A DNA stretch of 64,000 nucleotides, taken from contig NZ_CP107548.1 in assembly GCF_025836975.1 (NCBI RefSeq), positions 2,852,001 to 2,916,000 of the forward strand. Direction: 5' to 3'. A program made the position numbers and the translations under genes. This stretch comes from Pollutimonas sp. M17. Lineage in GTDB: Bacteria > Pseudomonadota > Gammaproteobacteria > Burkholderiales > Burkholderiaceae_B. The notes under the pieces are model-generated. The model had not been told where the DNA came from, did not search any database, and worked only from the letters and a program-made list of their open reading frames with translations. Positions 17,088 to 25,921 of this stretch are shown here, piece after piece (position 1 is the first letter of the stretch; each line of letters opens with the position of its first letter).

Positions 17088-17642
17088 CTAGGCGCCCGCT
17101 TCGGTGTGGCGAATCGACGTGATCACGATGCCGTCGGCATCGGCGTAGAGCCAATCGCCCGTGCGGATGGCGTGGCCATGCAGCATGAGCTCGCCGCCGG
17201 CACGCGCGGGCGGCATGCTTGCTGGCCGGTTCGGCACCGCGGCCAGCGCGTGCACGCCCACCGGCATCCGGGCCAGTACCTGGGTATCACGCACATAGCC
17301 GTGCATCAGCACGCCGCTCCAGCCGTTATGCACGGCCAGCGCCGCCATGCGGTCGCCCAGAATCGCGCAGGCTCCGACGGCCGTGGCATCCACCACCAGC
17401 ACCCGCCCCAATCCGGGCTCCGTCAGAATCGCCGCAAGCGAACAGCCTTCGCTCGGACAAGCGCCCGGTACCGCCAGTATCGGCCCGAAATACCAGGGCC
17501 GGCCACCGAACGATCGATAAACGGGCGGCAGCACGCGCAAGTTGAGCGCCGGCGTGCTCAAGGCCCGGTCGCAAAGATCGGCGGTGGTCCAGGTGGCATC
17601 GGGAGCGTCGTGATAACTGGGAGGCGTGAAGGTCTGATTCAT
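17088..17642 (-). CDS. RraA-like protein / putative HMG-CHA-type aldolase
   Basis: The 184-residue protein starts at MNQTFTPPSY. The core is RraA-like: TTADLCDRALS, VYRSFGGRPWYFGPILAV, GLGRVLVVDATAVGACAILGDRMAALAVHNGWSGVLMHGYVRD. Genuine RraA of E. coli inhibits RNase E and lacks the aldolase residues. The enzymatic members (4-hydroxy-4-methyl-2-oxoglutarate/oxaloacetate lyases) keep a GDxxAxxA segment and an Arg-Asp pair. Here GDRMA and VRD are both present, favouring a metal-dependent lyase. It is convergent with the DUF6644 gene (12 bp). Confidence 0.75.
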   Translation of the reverse strand: MNQTFTPPSYHDAPDATWTTADLCDRALSTPALNLRVLPPVYRSFGGRPWYFGPILAVPGACPSEGCSLAAILTEPGLGRVLVVDATAVGACAILGDRMAALAVHNGWSGVLMHGYVRDTQVLARMPVGVHALAAVPNRPASMPPARAGGELMLHGHAIRTGDWLYADADGIVITSIRHTEAGA

Positions 17643-17783
17643 TCCGTCGGCAAAAAATGTGAAGTCGAATACGGCTGGCGCTAGTATATTGCCTCTGTGC
17701 ATGGCCGGCAGCAGGCTATGCTAAGGTTTGCCGCAGCTGACGCGCCCCGGCGTCATGAAGCCCCAAGGAGGTCCGGACCGGCC

Positions 17784-18422
17784 ATGCTTCGTTCTCATAT
17801 CGATCATCTCGTCGTGACGGCGCCCACACTCGAACAAGGCGCAGCCTATGTGGAAAATGCAGTGGGCATCGTCCCGCAAGTGGGCGGTGAACATCCGCGC
17901 ATGGGCACCCACAACCTGGTGCTCAGGCTGGGCGCCGACGTCTATCTGGAAGTCATCGCCGTCAATCCGAAAGCGCTGCCGCCCGATCGCCCGCGCTGGT
18001 TCGAGCTCGATGGCTCGCCCCCGACGCCGCGCCTTGCGACATGGGTCGCCCGCAGCAACAGCATCCATGACGCCTGCACGGCGTCGCCCGTGCCGCTGGG
18101 CCACGTCGAAGCCATGACGCGCGGGCAGCTGGAATGGAGCATCACCCTATCCGAAGACGGCAAGCTGCCTCTGCAAGGCATTGCGCCAGCCCTAATACAA
18201 TGGCGGGGCCAGGCTCACCCGGCCGCCGCCATGCCGGACATGGGCTGCGCACTGATCCGGGTCGATGCCTTTCATCCGGAGGCCGGGTTGGGCAACCGCA
18301 TGCTTGAAAGCATCGGTTTCGACGGGGTGCTGCGCATGCTGCCTGCGCCGGCCGGCATCGCGCCCCACCTGGTCGCCTACATCCAGACGCCGTCGGGACC
18401 GCGTCAACTGGGCGGGACGTAG
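17784..18422 (+). CDS. Glyoxalase-like (VOC fold) domain protein
   Basis: The 212-residue protein starts at ATG 17784 behind AAGGAGG. The first half (HIDHLVVTAPTLEQGAAYVENAVGIVPQVGGEHPRMGTHNLVLRL, then YLEVIAVNP) is a glyoxalase-like VOC unit. The His in HIDH and Glu in YLEVIAV are the usual metal-ligand positions. The second half is a diverged repeat. Such proteins are metal-dependent isomerases, dioxygenases or binding proteins, and the substrate is not predictable. It is divergent from the RraA-like gene (142 bp between starts). Confidence 0.75.
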   Translation: MLRSHIDHLVVTAPTLEQGAAYVENAVGIVPQVGGEHPRMGTHNLVLRLGADVYLEVIAVNPKALPPDRPRWFELDGSPPTPRLATWVARSNSIHDACTASPVPLGHVEAMTRGQLEWSITLSEDGKLPLQGIAPALIQWRGQAHPAAAMPDMGCALIRVDAFHPEAGLGNRMLESIGFDGVLRMLPAPAGIAPHLVAYIQTPSGPRQLGGT

Positions 18423-18558
18423 GCGCCGCAAGCACGGCGGCGGGAGTCGCCCTCCTGGCGGCTCATACGCTATACTCCAACGCGGGTGTTCACACATTGG
18501 GGTGTGGCAGGTTTATGCGATGGTCGGGCCGCCACGCGGTTTTCACACGACCCGATCC

Positions 18559-19818
18559 ATGAACACACCCTCACTTATCCAGATCATTGGCGCCACCCTG
18601 TTCGGCCTGGCCGTCCTGCACACCTTTTCCACCAAATACTTCGAACGCCTGGCCCATACCCAGCCTCGCCATGCCGGCATCTGGCATCTGCTGGGCGAGG
18701 TCGAAGTGGTTTTCGGTTTCTGGGCCATGGTGCTGATGCTCTTCATGTTCGGCATCAACGGCAAACAGGAGGCAACGGCCTATCTGGAATCCCGCAATTT
18801 CACCGAACCCATGTTCGTCTTCGCCATCATGGTCGTGGCGGGCACACGGCCCATCCTGCAGCTGGCGGGCTCAGCTGTGCGGCTCATCGCTCACTACCTG
18901 CCCCTGCCTCAAGGCATGGCGCTTTACTTCCTGGTCCTGGCGTTTGTGCCCTTGCTGGGATCCTTCATTACCGAGCCCGCCGCCATGACGCTGGCCGCGC
19001 TGATGCTGCGCGATACCCTGTTCTCCCGCGAGGTTTCCAACAAACTCAAGTATGCGACCCTGGGCGTCCTGTTCGTCAATGTATCCATAGGCGGCACCCT
19101 GACCCCATTCGCGGCGCCGCCCGTGCTGATGGTTGCGGCCAAGTGGAACTGGGACATCTGGTTCATGATTTCCAATTTCGGATGGAAAGCCGCCATCGCC
19201 GTGCTGCTCAATGCGGGTTCGGCCATGCTGCTGTTCCGGCGCGAGCTGGGCCATATGGGGGCCCGGCCGCAAGATCGGAGCGGCTCCTTGCCCGCCGCGG
19301 TCATTCTGATCCACTTGATTTTCCTGATCCTGATCGTGGCCTTTGCGCACCACCCTCCCGTATTCCTGGGGCTGCTCCTGTTTTTCCTGGGATTCGCCAC
19401 CGCGTACCAGCGGCACCAGGATCCGCTCATTCTCCGGGAGGCTTTATTGGTCGCCTTCTTCCTGGCCGGCCTGGTCGTCCTGGGGGGATTGCAGCAGTGG
19501 TGGCTGGAGCCAGTGCTGATGGGCATGGATGCGAACGCGGTTTTCTTCGGCGCCACGGCCCTGACCGCCATCACCGACAATGCCGCGCTGACCTATCTTG
19601 GCTCCCTGGTGGAAGGCCTGAGCCTGGACTTCAAGACGGCGCTTGTGGCCGGCGCCGTTACCGGCGGCGGCCTGACCTTGATCGCAAATGCGCCCAATCC
19701 CGCCGGTGCGGCGATACTGAAGGAGAAGTTCTCCCACAATGCCATCCAGCCCTTGGGGCTGCTGATCGCGGCGCTGCCGCCAACCCTGGTTGCAGTCCTG
19801 GCCTTTCGCTTGCTGTAG
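18559..19818 (+). CDS. Putative Na+/H+ antiporter (PF07399-type) membrane protein
   Basis: The 419-residue polytopic membrane protein starts at MNTPSLIQIIGATLFG and has about eleven hydrophobic segments. The conserved polar motifs of the ion-transporter family occur in membrane context: FITEPAAMTLAALMLRDTLFS, NVSIGGTLTPFAAPPVLMVA and TAITDNAALTYLGSLV. The Asp-Asn and Glu-Pro elements in the two halves resemble the inverted repeat of the NhaD/arsenite-permease superfamily. Substrate assignment is by family name only. The frame is open upstream, but no conserved start precedes 18559. Confidence 0.8.
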   Translation: MNTPSLIQIIGATLFGLAVLHTFSTKYFERLAHTQPRHAGIWHLLGEVEVVFGFWAMVLMLFMFGINGKQEATAYLESRNFTEPMFVFAIMVVAGTRPILQLAGSAVRLIAHYLPLPQGMALYFLVLAFVPLLGSFITEPAAMTLAALMLRDTLFSREVSNKLKYATLGVLFVNVSIGGTLTPFAAPPVLMVAAKWNWDIWFMISNFGWKAAIAVLLNAGSAMLLFRRELGHMGARPQDRSGSLPAAVILIHLIFLILIVAFAHHPPVFLGLLLFFLGFATAYQRHQDPLILREALLVAFFLAGLVVLGGLQQWWLEPVLMGMDANAVFFGATALTAITDNAALTYLGSLVEGLSLDFKTALVAGAVTGGGLTLIANAPNPAGAAILKEKFSHNAIQPLGLLIAALPPTLVAVLAFRLL

Positions 19819-19857
19819 GATCTGGCCCGAAAGGCGGGCAGCCGCGGGAAGCCGGCA

Positions 19858-20850
19858 TCAAGCCGCTTTTGCCTGTGGATTTCCGCGAAAGAGCTTCCGG
19901 TATGCGGCCGGTGTCGTTTTAAAAACCGCCCGAAAGTGTTGCCTCAGCGAAAGCGCGGACCCGAAGCCCGCCTGCTGAGCCACGACATCGATGGATGCGT
20001 TGCCCGATTCGAGCATGCGTTGCGCATGCGCCAGCCGCTGGTTCAGCAGCCATTGCTTGAACGAGGTGCCCGTCGCCTGGCGGAAACGGCGTGTGAAGTT
20101 GCGCCGGCTCATCGCGGCGCGCCCGGCCAGCGAATCCAGGCTGTGGGCTTGCTCCAGGTGACGCTCCACCCACTGCAGCACCTCGGAGAATCGGCTGTCG
20201 CTGCGGGATACCGGCAGCGGCCGCTCGATGAATTGGGCCTGCCCGCCCTGACGCTGCGGCGCAACCACGAGCTGGCGAGCCACGCGATTGACGGCTTCGG
20301 CGCCACACAGCCGGCGCAACAGATGCAGGCAGCAGTCCAGGCCGGCCGCGACGCCGGCGGACGTCAGGACATCGCCCTCGTCCACATAAAGCACGTCGCG
20401 ATTGACGTTTACTTTGGGGTAGCGCCTGGATAAGGCTTCGGCATAAGCCCAGTGGGTCGAGGCGGACTTGCCGTCCAGCAGGCCGGCCTGGGCCAGCGGA
20501 AATGCGCCAAGGCACAAGCCCATGATTCGCACGCCCTGGGCGTGGGCACGGCGCAGCGCTTCGATCAGGATGGGCGGCGCCTCGCGGCAATCGTCATGCC
20601 AGGTGGGCATGATCACGATATCGGCCTCCTCCACCGCCGAAAGACCATGCTTGACGGCGATGTCGAATCCGGCCGACGTGCTCATGACCGGCTGTTCGAA
20701 GGCGCAGACGTCCACCTGGAAAGCCGGCGCCGCCGAATCTGCCTGCCTGGATCCGAAGACCAGGCAGGGAACCGACAGGTGAAACGGGGTCATGCCGTCA
20801 AACGCGATGACGGCCACTTTGTATCGATCAGGCTGGGTGAATGTACGCAT
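19858..20850 (-). CDS. GlxA-family AraC-type transcriptional regulator
   Basis: The 330-residue protein has an N-terminal DJ-1/PfpI-like domain (VAVIAFDGMTPFHLSVP, ADIVIMPTWHD, IMGLCLGAFPLAQAGLLDGK). The nucleophile-position Cys sits in LCLGAF. The C-terminal AraC double helix-turn-helix spans about 225-320 (LDSLAGRAAMSRRNFTRRFRQATG... IDVVAQQAGFGSALSLRQHFR). Such regulators usually activate adjacent or divergent genes. Here the divergent cysteine hydrolase at 20981 is the likely target. The 130-bp spacer holds a CGATA-T-TATCG dyad (20855-20865). Confidence 0.88.
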   Translation of the reverse strand: MRTFTQPDRYKVAVIAFDGMTPFHLSVPCLVFGSRQADSAAPAFQVDVCAFEQPVMSTSAGFDIAVKHGLSAVEEADIVIMPTWHDDCREAPPILIEALRRAHAQGVRIMGLCLGAFPLAQAGLLDGKSASTHWAYAEALSRRYPKVNVNRDVLYVDEGDVLTSAGVAAGLDCCLHLLRRLCGAEAVNRVARQLVVAPQRQGGQAQFIERPLPVSRSDSRFSEVLQWVERHLEQAHSLDSLAGRAAMSRRNFTRRFRQATGTSFKQWLLNQRLAHAQRMLESGNASIDVVAQQAGFGSALSLRQHFRAVFKTTPAAYRKLFRGNPQAKAA

Positions 20851-20980
20851 GGCCCGATATTATCGTATATATGCCTTCGGGCCAATGTCTTTCCACATAG
20901 GACGAACGGACAATAGGACCCATCAGGTGGCAGGCCCTGATTCGAAATCATCCGCCCGCCCATTTACTCAGGAGAGCATT

Positions 20981-21607
20981 ATGTCTGTATCCCCCCGCCG
21001 CGCCTTGCTTGTCATCGACGTGCAGAATGAATACATCACCGGAAATCTGCTGATCGAGCATCCGCCCGTGGAGAACTCTTTACAAAACATCGGCATTGCA
21101 ATGGATGCCGCCCGCGCGGCAGGCATTCCCGTCATTGTCGTGCAGCACGACGCCCCCAAGGACTCGCCCCTGTTCGCCCAGGGATCCGATGCCTGGCAAC
21201 TGCATTCCACGGTTGCGCAGCGCCCGGCGGACCATCGGATAAACAAGAAGATGGCCAGCGCATTCACCGATACCGACCTCGCCCAATGGCTGGCGGATAA
21301 AAGCATCGACACACTGACCGTGGTGGGCTACATGACGCATAACTGCGATGCGGCCACGATTTATCATGCATCGCATGACGGGCTGAACGTGGAGTTCCTC
21401 GGGGACGCGAGCGGATCGCCGTCGTACAGGAACTCGGCCGGCAGCGCCAGCGCCGAGGAAATACACCGGGTATTCAGCACCGTGTTCCACTCCAGCTTCG
21501 CCGCCGTCGCCACGACCCGGGACTGGATCGCCGCCGTGAACGAAGGCCGCAAGATCGAGCGCGATAATATCTATCTGTCCAATCAGCGAACGAAGACAGG
21601 GGCCTGA
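20981..21607 (+). CDS. Isochorismatase-like cysteine hydrolase
   Basis: The 208-residue cytosolic enzyme has a visible triad: Asp13 (LVIDVQNEY), Lys89/90 (HRINKKMASAF) and Cys122 (GYMTHNCDAAT). Together with cis-peptide-type glycine GYMTHNC this is the nicotinamidase/isochorismatase fold. The start at 20981 has GGAGAG upstream. It is transcribed divergently from a GlxA-type regulator, a common pairing for inducible amide or carbamoyl hydrolases. The natural substrate is unknown. Confidence 0.85.
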   Translation: MSVSPRRALLVIDVQNEYITGNLLIEHPPVENSLQNIGIAMDAARAAGIPVIVVQHDAPKDSPLFAQGSDAWQLHSTVAQRPADHRINKKMASAFTDTDLAQWLADKSIDTLTVVGYMTHNCDAATIYHASHDGLNVEFLGDASGSPSYRNSAGSASAEEIHRVFSTVFHSSFAAVATTRDWIAAVNEGRKIERDNIYLSNQRTKTGA

Positions 21608-21632
21608 TTCACGCAAGCGTGCTCGCCGGCGG

Positions 21633-22271
21633 CTACCTGACAGGCTGTGGCCGGCGAACCGTCCTGACCACCCCAAGGTCTGCGCCGCCGCAGAAGAACA
21701 AGTCCCGGCCATCGGACTCGAGGCCCGATACGGCCGCTCCGGGCGGCATCTCCAGTATTTCCAGGACTTCTCCCGTCGAGGCATCGACCCGTCTCAGTTC
21801 ACTGGCGCCGTCTTCCCAGGTGCCGTGCCAGAGATCTCCGTCCACCCAGCTGACCCCGGTGACATGGCGGTTGGACTGGACGCTGCGTAATACGGCTCCC
21901 GTTTCCGGATCGATCTGATGGATCTTGCGTTCCCGGTACTGTCCCACCCATAAGAAGCCTTCGGCCCAGGTCAGGCCCGAGACCTGGCCGTCAGGCGCCG
22001 GTATCGTTGCAAGCACGCGACCCGTATCAGGGTCGATTTTCCGGATGCGGCCCTTAGCCATCTGGAACAGATGTTTGCCATCGAAGGCGGTTCCGGCGTC
22101 GGCGGGAACGTCGATGGAACGCAACACTCTTCCGCTGTCGGGGTCGAGCGCATTCATTCGTCCATCCGTGGCAAACCAGACTTGCCGCCCATCATAGGTG
22201 ACTCCGTGTATGCCCTCGACATCTGGAAGAGGCCCATATTCGCGAGTGACTTCAGCGCTTGATGTGTGCAT
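21633..22271 (-). CDS. Beta-propeller (PQQ/YncE-like) repeat protein
   Basis: The 212-residue protein starts at ATG (complement 22269-22271) with GAGG upstream. It contains four copies of a blade-end motif: LDPDSGRVL, IDPDTGRVL, IDPETGAVL and VDASTGEVL. They are interleaved with FxxxxLW-type strands (GKHLFQMAKG, EGFLWVGQYRE, DGDLWHGTW). This is a small five-bladed propeller, as in glutaminyl-cyclase or YncE relatives. No signal peptide is seen, so it would be cytosolic. The adjacent upstream gene (22330-23550) is a regulator on the same strand, 58 bp away. A role in ligand sensing with it is inference. Confidence 0.75.
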   Translation of the reverse strand: MHTSSAEVTREYGPLPDVEGIHGVTYDGRQVWFATDGRMNALDPDSGRVLRSIDVPADAGTAFDGKHLFQMAKGRIRKIDPDTGRVLATIPAPDGQVSGLTWAEGFLWVGQYRERKIHQIDPETGAVLRSVQSNRHVTGVSWVDGDLWHGTWEDGASELRRVDASTGEVLEILEMPPGAAVSGLESDGRDLFFCGGADLGVVRTVRRPQPVR

Positions 22272-22329
22272 GTTTTCAATCCTCAAGTAGTGTGGGGTTC
22301 ATTCAAATACGAACCAGCCAAACTACACA

Positions 22330-23550
22330 CTAGCCGATCGACATCGCGTCCGGGAGTAACAAAGCTGTCGTGAATCCCGGAACGGGGCAGGCAATCCAGC
22401 GGCGAGCGCGCCCCCTTCCAAACGGCTGCACCCTGCCCGATGCCGTCAATGCGTCGAGCTGCCTCTGCACGGTGCGCTGGCTGGCGCCAAGCGCAAGCGC
22501 CAGGGCCGAACTGGACCAGGATTCGCCGTCGGCCAGGAAAGCCAGTACCGCCGCATGCCGTTCCTCCACCGGCCTGGCCAGCACGGCGACGTCGCGCGCC
22601 CGGCGAGGCTCCAATGCAAAACCCCGTTTCGTCGCCCTTACATCGGCCAAAGCCCGAAGTTCCGCACGCAGGCGCCCCACTTCGACGCGCAGGCGTGCGC
22701 GATATGAATCATCGGCGGTCCTCGCACGGAAAATCCGCGCAACCAGCGTATCCCGCGACACATCGTGGGGCCATGCCTCCCCCAGCGCACGAGCAAGCGC
22801 AAACAGCACCGGACGCCGTACGAGCGAGACGGTTTTACCGGCGTCGCGCACGACATACCGGAACGCATCCAGGACCAGCGCCTCGGACTCCATGAGCGCT
22901 TCGACTTCACCGAGCCGCAATGAGCGCTCGAGTCCGCTGCGCATCAAGCGCGCTGCCGGCGCGTTCAGGACTTGAAGCGTATTGTCCACCTCCGCCGTCA
23001 GCGCAGGGATGCCCGCTCTTTGCGCCGCGCGCCCGGCCCGGTCCAGCGCGGCATGCGCCGCGGCCGCCTTCAGGTGCCGCATCTGGATGCCGGCGGAGAT
23101 CAGTTCGTGGATGGCCGTCATCGACGGCGGGAAGGACGCCGGATTCAACTGATCGAGCTTGCGCTCAGCCTCGTCGGGGTGTCCCAGCAGCAGAAGGCGG
23201 CGGGCTTCGAGATAGCGCGCATAGGCGGCATTGGCCTTGTCGCCATGCGCCTCGAGCGTCGCCCGCGCCGCGTCGAGAGACTTCGCCGCCCAGTTCAGCT
23301 CGCGCGAAGCCAGTGCAATATCGGCTTCGGCGACGACGCATCTGGCACGAGCGACGGCCTGCCGTGCGCCGAAAGCGCGCATCGCCCTGCGCAAGAGCAT
23401 TCTGGCACGGCTGAAGTCCCCCAACTGGGCCAGGGCAATTCCTCGAAGCGCAAGCGCAGGCGCATCGTCGCGCAAAGCGACCCGATCAAGGGCACCCAGA
23501 GGGTCGCCCGCCGCCAGCGCATGCGCCGCAGCCGAGATCATCGAATCCAT
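22330..23550 (-). CDS. TPR-like and dual winged-helix transcriptional regulator
   Basis: The 406-residue cytosolic protein has three parts. Residues about 1-215 are alanine-rich helical repeats resembling TPR (ALRGIALAQLGDFSRARMLLRRA, ARYLEARRLLLLGHPDEAERKL). Residues about 230-315 look like an OmpR/SARP-type winged helix (RPVLFALARAL... RDTLVARIF... YRARLRVEVGRLRAEL... KRGFAL). Residues about 328-388 form a second winged helix (HAAVLAFLADGESWSSSALALALGASQRTVQRQLDALTASGRVQPFGRG). Two DNA-binding domains in one chain are unusual. The neighbouring propeller gene is the probable target or partner. Confidence 0.7.
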   Translation of the reverse strand: MDSMISAAAHALAAGDPLGALDRVALRDDAPALALRGIALAQLGDFSRARMLLRRAMRAFGARQAVARARCVVAEADIALASRELNWAAKSLDAARATLEAHGDKANAAYARYLEARRLLLLGHPDEAERKLDQLNPASFPPSMTAIHELISAGIQMRHLKAAAAHAALDRAGRAAQRAGIPALTAEVDNTLQVLNAPAARLMRSGLERSLRLGEVEALMESEALVLDAFRYVVRDAGKTVSLVRRPVLFALARALGEAWPHDVSRDTLVARIFRARTADDSYRARLRVEVGRLRAELRALADVRATKRGFALEPRRARDVAVLARPVEERHAAVLAFLADGESWSSSALALALGASQRTVQRQLDALTASGRVQPFGRGRARRWIACPVPGFTTALLLPDAMSIG

Positions 23551-23589
23551 CAGCCTCCCATAGATCGCGGCTACGGCACGCGGGTTCCG

Positions 23590-23721
23590 CTAGCCCGCCT
23601 TCTCCTGGATCTTTTCCCCCCCGCGCTCGATGTCCTGCCCGGCGCCGCGGAAGGTATTGCTGCATCCGGCCGCAAGCGCCGCCAAAAGCAACATCGATAG
23701 CAAAATCCGCATTTTTTTCAT
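23590..23721 (-). CDS. Entericidin A/B family lipoprotein
   Basis: The 43-residue lipoprotein has AGGAG 7 bases before ATG. The signal peptide MKKMRILLSMLLLAALAAGC ends in lipobox LAAGC with Cys20. The mature tail is the family signature (NTFRGAGQDIERGGEKIQEKAG). Entericidins are tiny inner or outer envelope lipoproteins first described as toxin/antidote peptides in E. coli; single copies are common in betaproteobacteria. It lies 39 bp from the regulator's start, in the same direction. Confidence 0.9.
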   Translation of the reverse strand: MKKMRILLSMLLLAALAAGCSNTFRGAGQDIERGGEKIQEKAG

Positions 23722-23985
23722 GTCGTTCTCCTGAGCAAGGCCACCGCCTTGCGGAATCACCCGCCTTGGCGGCCGGGCCTCGATGCCCCAGCAAATTCCG
23801 GACCCGCCGCCCGTGGCGGCGGGTCCAGGGTCCGCTCCCCGTTTTCTCCTGCTGCATCCCGCCTTTGCCTGAGCTATGCTAAGGCTTGCACAGCCCCTCA
23901 TCGAGAGGACATGGCCCGTCATGCTCCATTCGTACACCGATTCTATCGCCATTGTTCCCGATACTCCGTCCGTATCCCGCCCATC

Positions 23986-24783
23986 ATGAAACTGACCATA
24001 TTCCATATCGATGCATTCACCGACACACCCTTCAAGGGCAACCCGGCCGCCGTGGTGCCCCTGAATACCTGGCTGCCCGAAGCCGATATGCAAGCCATCG
24101 CGACCGAAAACAATCTTTCCGAAACCGCGTTCTTCGTGCTCGATGCCAACGGCAAGTTCCACATTCGCTGGTTTTCGCCCATGACCGAGATCGCGTTTTG
24201 CGGGCACGCCACACTGGCCAGCGCCTATGTGTTGTTCAGGCATCAAATGGCCGCATCGCCAGTGACGTTCTGGGCCAAGGCTGTCGGAGACATCGTCGTT
24301 GTGCAAGGCGACGACGGGCTTATCGAAATGAGCTTCCCGAATCGTGAGCCATCGCCCCTGGCCGCCGCGGACATTCCCCCTGCGCTGAAAGAAGGCCTTT
24401 CCATCGCGCCGCTTGAAGTCCTGAAGAACCAGCAGGCCTATATTGCCGTGTACGGCCGCCAGGACGATGTCCTGAATGTCGTGCCGGACCTGCAGCGTCT
24501 GAAAGCCTTGGCGCCGCTGGACGTGGCTGTCACCGCTCCCGGCGTCCAGCATGATTTCGCATCGCGTTATTTCTGGCCGGCGAACGGCGGCGACGAGGAT
24601 CCGGTCACCGGATCCATCCATGCCGGCCTGGCGCCCTACTGGGCCCGGCGCCTGGACCAGCCTTTGCTGACCGCCTTGCAGGCATCCCGCCGGGGCGGCT
24701 TGCTGACATGTCGAGTCGAAGGCGACCGCGTGTATGTGTCGGGCTCTTGCGTGCAGTACCTGGAAGGCACGATCGAAGTCTGA
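23986..24783 (+). CDS. PhzF-family isomerase/epimerase-fold protein
   Basis: The 265-residue protein has the diaminopimelate-epimerase-like double fold. The family catalytic Glu is Glu46 (ENNLSETAFF). IRWFSPMTEIAFCGHATLASAYVLF and NGGDEDPVTGSIHAGLAPYW are the two diagnostic phosphate/carboxylate-binding segments. PhzF itself acts in phenazine synthesis, but no phenazine genes are present, so this is one of the many uncharacterised relatives. Start 23986 (MKLTIFHIDAFTDTPF) is the canonical family start. It converges with tcdA (54 bp); the gap contains an imperfect TCGGGG/CCCCGA hairpin. Confidence 0.88.
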   Translation: MKLTIFHIDAFTDTPFKGNPAAVVPLNTWLPEADMQAIATENNLSETAFFVLDANGKFHIRWFSPMTEIAFCGHATLASAYVLFRHQMAASPVTFWAKAVGDIVVVQGDDGLIEMSFPNREPSPLAAADIPPALKEGLSIAPLEVLKNQQAYIAVYGRQDDVLNVVPDLQRLKALAPLDVAVTAPGVQHDFASRYFWPANGGDEDPVTGSIHAGLAPYWARRLDQPLLTALQASRRGGLLTCRVEGDRVYVSGSCVQYLEGTIEV

Positions 24784-24837
24784 GTCTTCGATGAAGCCGT
24801 ATCGGGGTGGAACATCCACATCCCCGAACCGCTGGCC

Positions 24838-25734
24838 TCAGGCCGTGAACCGCCCGGTCAGCAGCCAGTGCAAGGCTTCGTTGGCCGCCGCCATGCCCAT
24901 GGTGGCCGTAACGGTCACCGCCGAGCCATAGCCCGCGCAGGACAAGCCCTGCAAGGCCGCGGCCTGCGGCGCCTGGGCCGCCATCTGTCCCAGTTCCTGC
25001 CTGCCATCGGCCATTCCGGCCATCGGGTCCCGCCCATCCGCTTTGCCGCCGGCACCCAGCCAGTGCGCCGGCAGCAAGGCCGGCTGGTCGAGCCACAAGG
25101 CCCGCACGCCCATTCTGGGCACGCGCTTGCGCACTTTGCCGGCCTGATCCGACGCCTTGGGATAACGGTGCTGGCGCCTCAGCGTATTGCGCAGCTTGGA
25201 CAGCAGCGCATCGTTGACGGCGGCCGAGAGATCGCCGGCGCGCAGGGCCAGCGGGTTGGTCTTGCCGCCCGCGCCGCCGCACACCACGATGGGTATGGAC
25301 CGGCGCTTCGCCTCCAGGATCATGGCGATCTTGGCGAGGGCCTGGTCGGTGCAATCGATGACAAGCCGGGTGTCGGCCGGAATGAGCTCTCCGACGTTGT
25401 CCGGGCTGACGAAATCGTCGATCATCGCCACCCGGCATCCCGGATTGATGCCATGCACGCGCTGGGCCATGGCCACCACCTTGGCCTGCCCCAGGGTTTC
25501 GGTCAAGGCGTGCAACTGGCGGTTGACATTGGATTCGGCGATATGATCGAGATCGATCAGCCCCAGCGCGCCCACCCCCGAACGGGCCAGCGCTTCCGCG
25601 CACCAGGACCCCACGCCGCCTATGCCCGCCACCGTCACATGGGCGGCGCCCAGCCGCCCAAGGCTGTCCGGGCCGTACAAGCGCTCGAGGCCGCCGAAAC
25701 GGCGCAGGGTATCGGGAGGAAAGGCATCGGACAT
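24838..25734 (-). CDS. tcdA: tRNA threonylcarbamoyladenosine dehydratase TcdA (CsdL)
   Basis: TcdA cyclises t6A37 of tRNAs to ct6A in an ATP-dependent reaction. It has 298 residues from MSDAFPPDT. The E1-like Rossmann domain has VAGIGGVGSWCAEALARSGVG (ATP loop, about 35-55), LIDLDHIAESNVNRQ, VIDCTDQALAKI and VVCGGAGGKTNP. The C-terminus (YGSAVTVTATMGMAAANEALHWLL) is hydrophobic. Unlike ubiquitin-type E1 enzymes it has no adjacent sulphur-carrier gene. The Sua5-family gene at 49595 makes the t6A precursor step elsewhere in this window. Confidence 0.92.
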   Translation of the reverse strand: MSDAFPPDTLRRFGGLERLYGPDSLGRLGAAHVTVAGIGGVGSWCAEALARSGVGALGLIDLDHIAESNVNRQLHALTETLGQAKVVAMAQRVHGINPGCRVAMIDDFVSPDNVGELIPADTRLVIDCTDQALAKIAMILEAKRRSIPIVVCGGAGGKTNPLALRAGDLSAAVNDALLSKLRNTLRRQHRYPKASDQAGKVRKRVPRMGVRALWLDQPALLPAHWLGAGGKADGRDPMAGMADGRQELGQMAAQAPQAAALQGLSCAGYGSAVTVTATMGMAAANEALHWLLTGRFTA

Positions 25735-25921
25735 GTCGGGCTCGGGAATCGATGGGATGGATCGCCGGCGCACTATCGGTAAGCGGCGGGGCCAGAAAAG
25801 AAGTTTACCGTACGCCCCGCCGGCGTACTGCCTAAAAGCGACAGACGGCACAAACGATCGGGCGGACGCCCCGGACTGCCGTAAAATAAGGCGTGCATTC
25901 GCGCCAGGAGCCGCCCGCAAA

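Noticed and set aside
24802-24827. Terminator between phzF-like gene and tcdA
   Set aside because: TCGGGG/CCCCGA pairing is short with a 14-nt loop and no T-run, so it was left as a remark rather than a feature.
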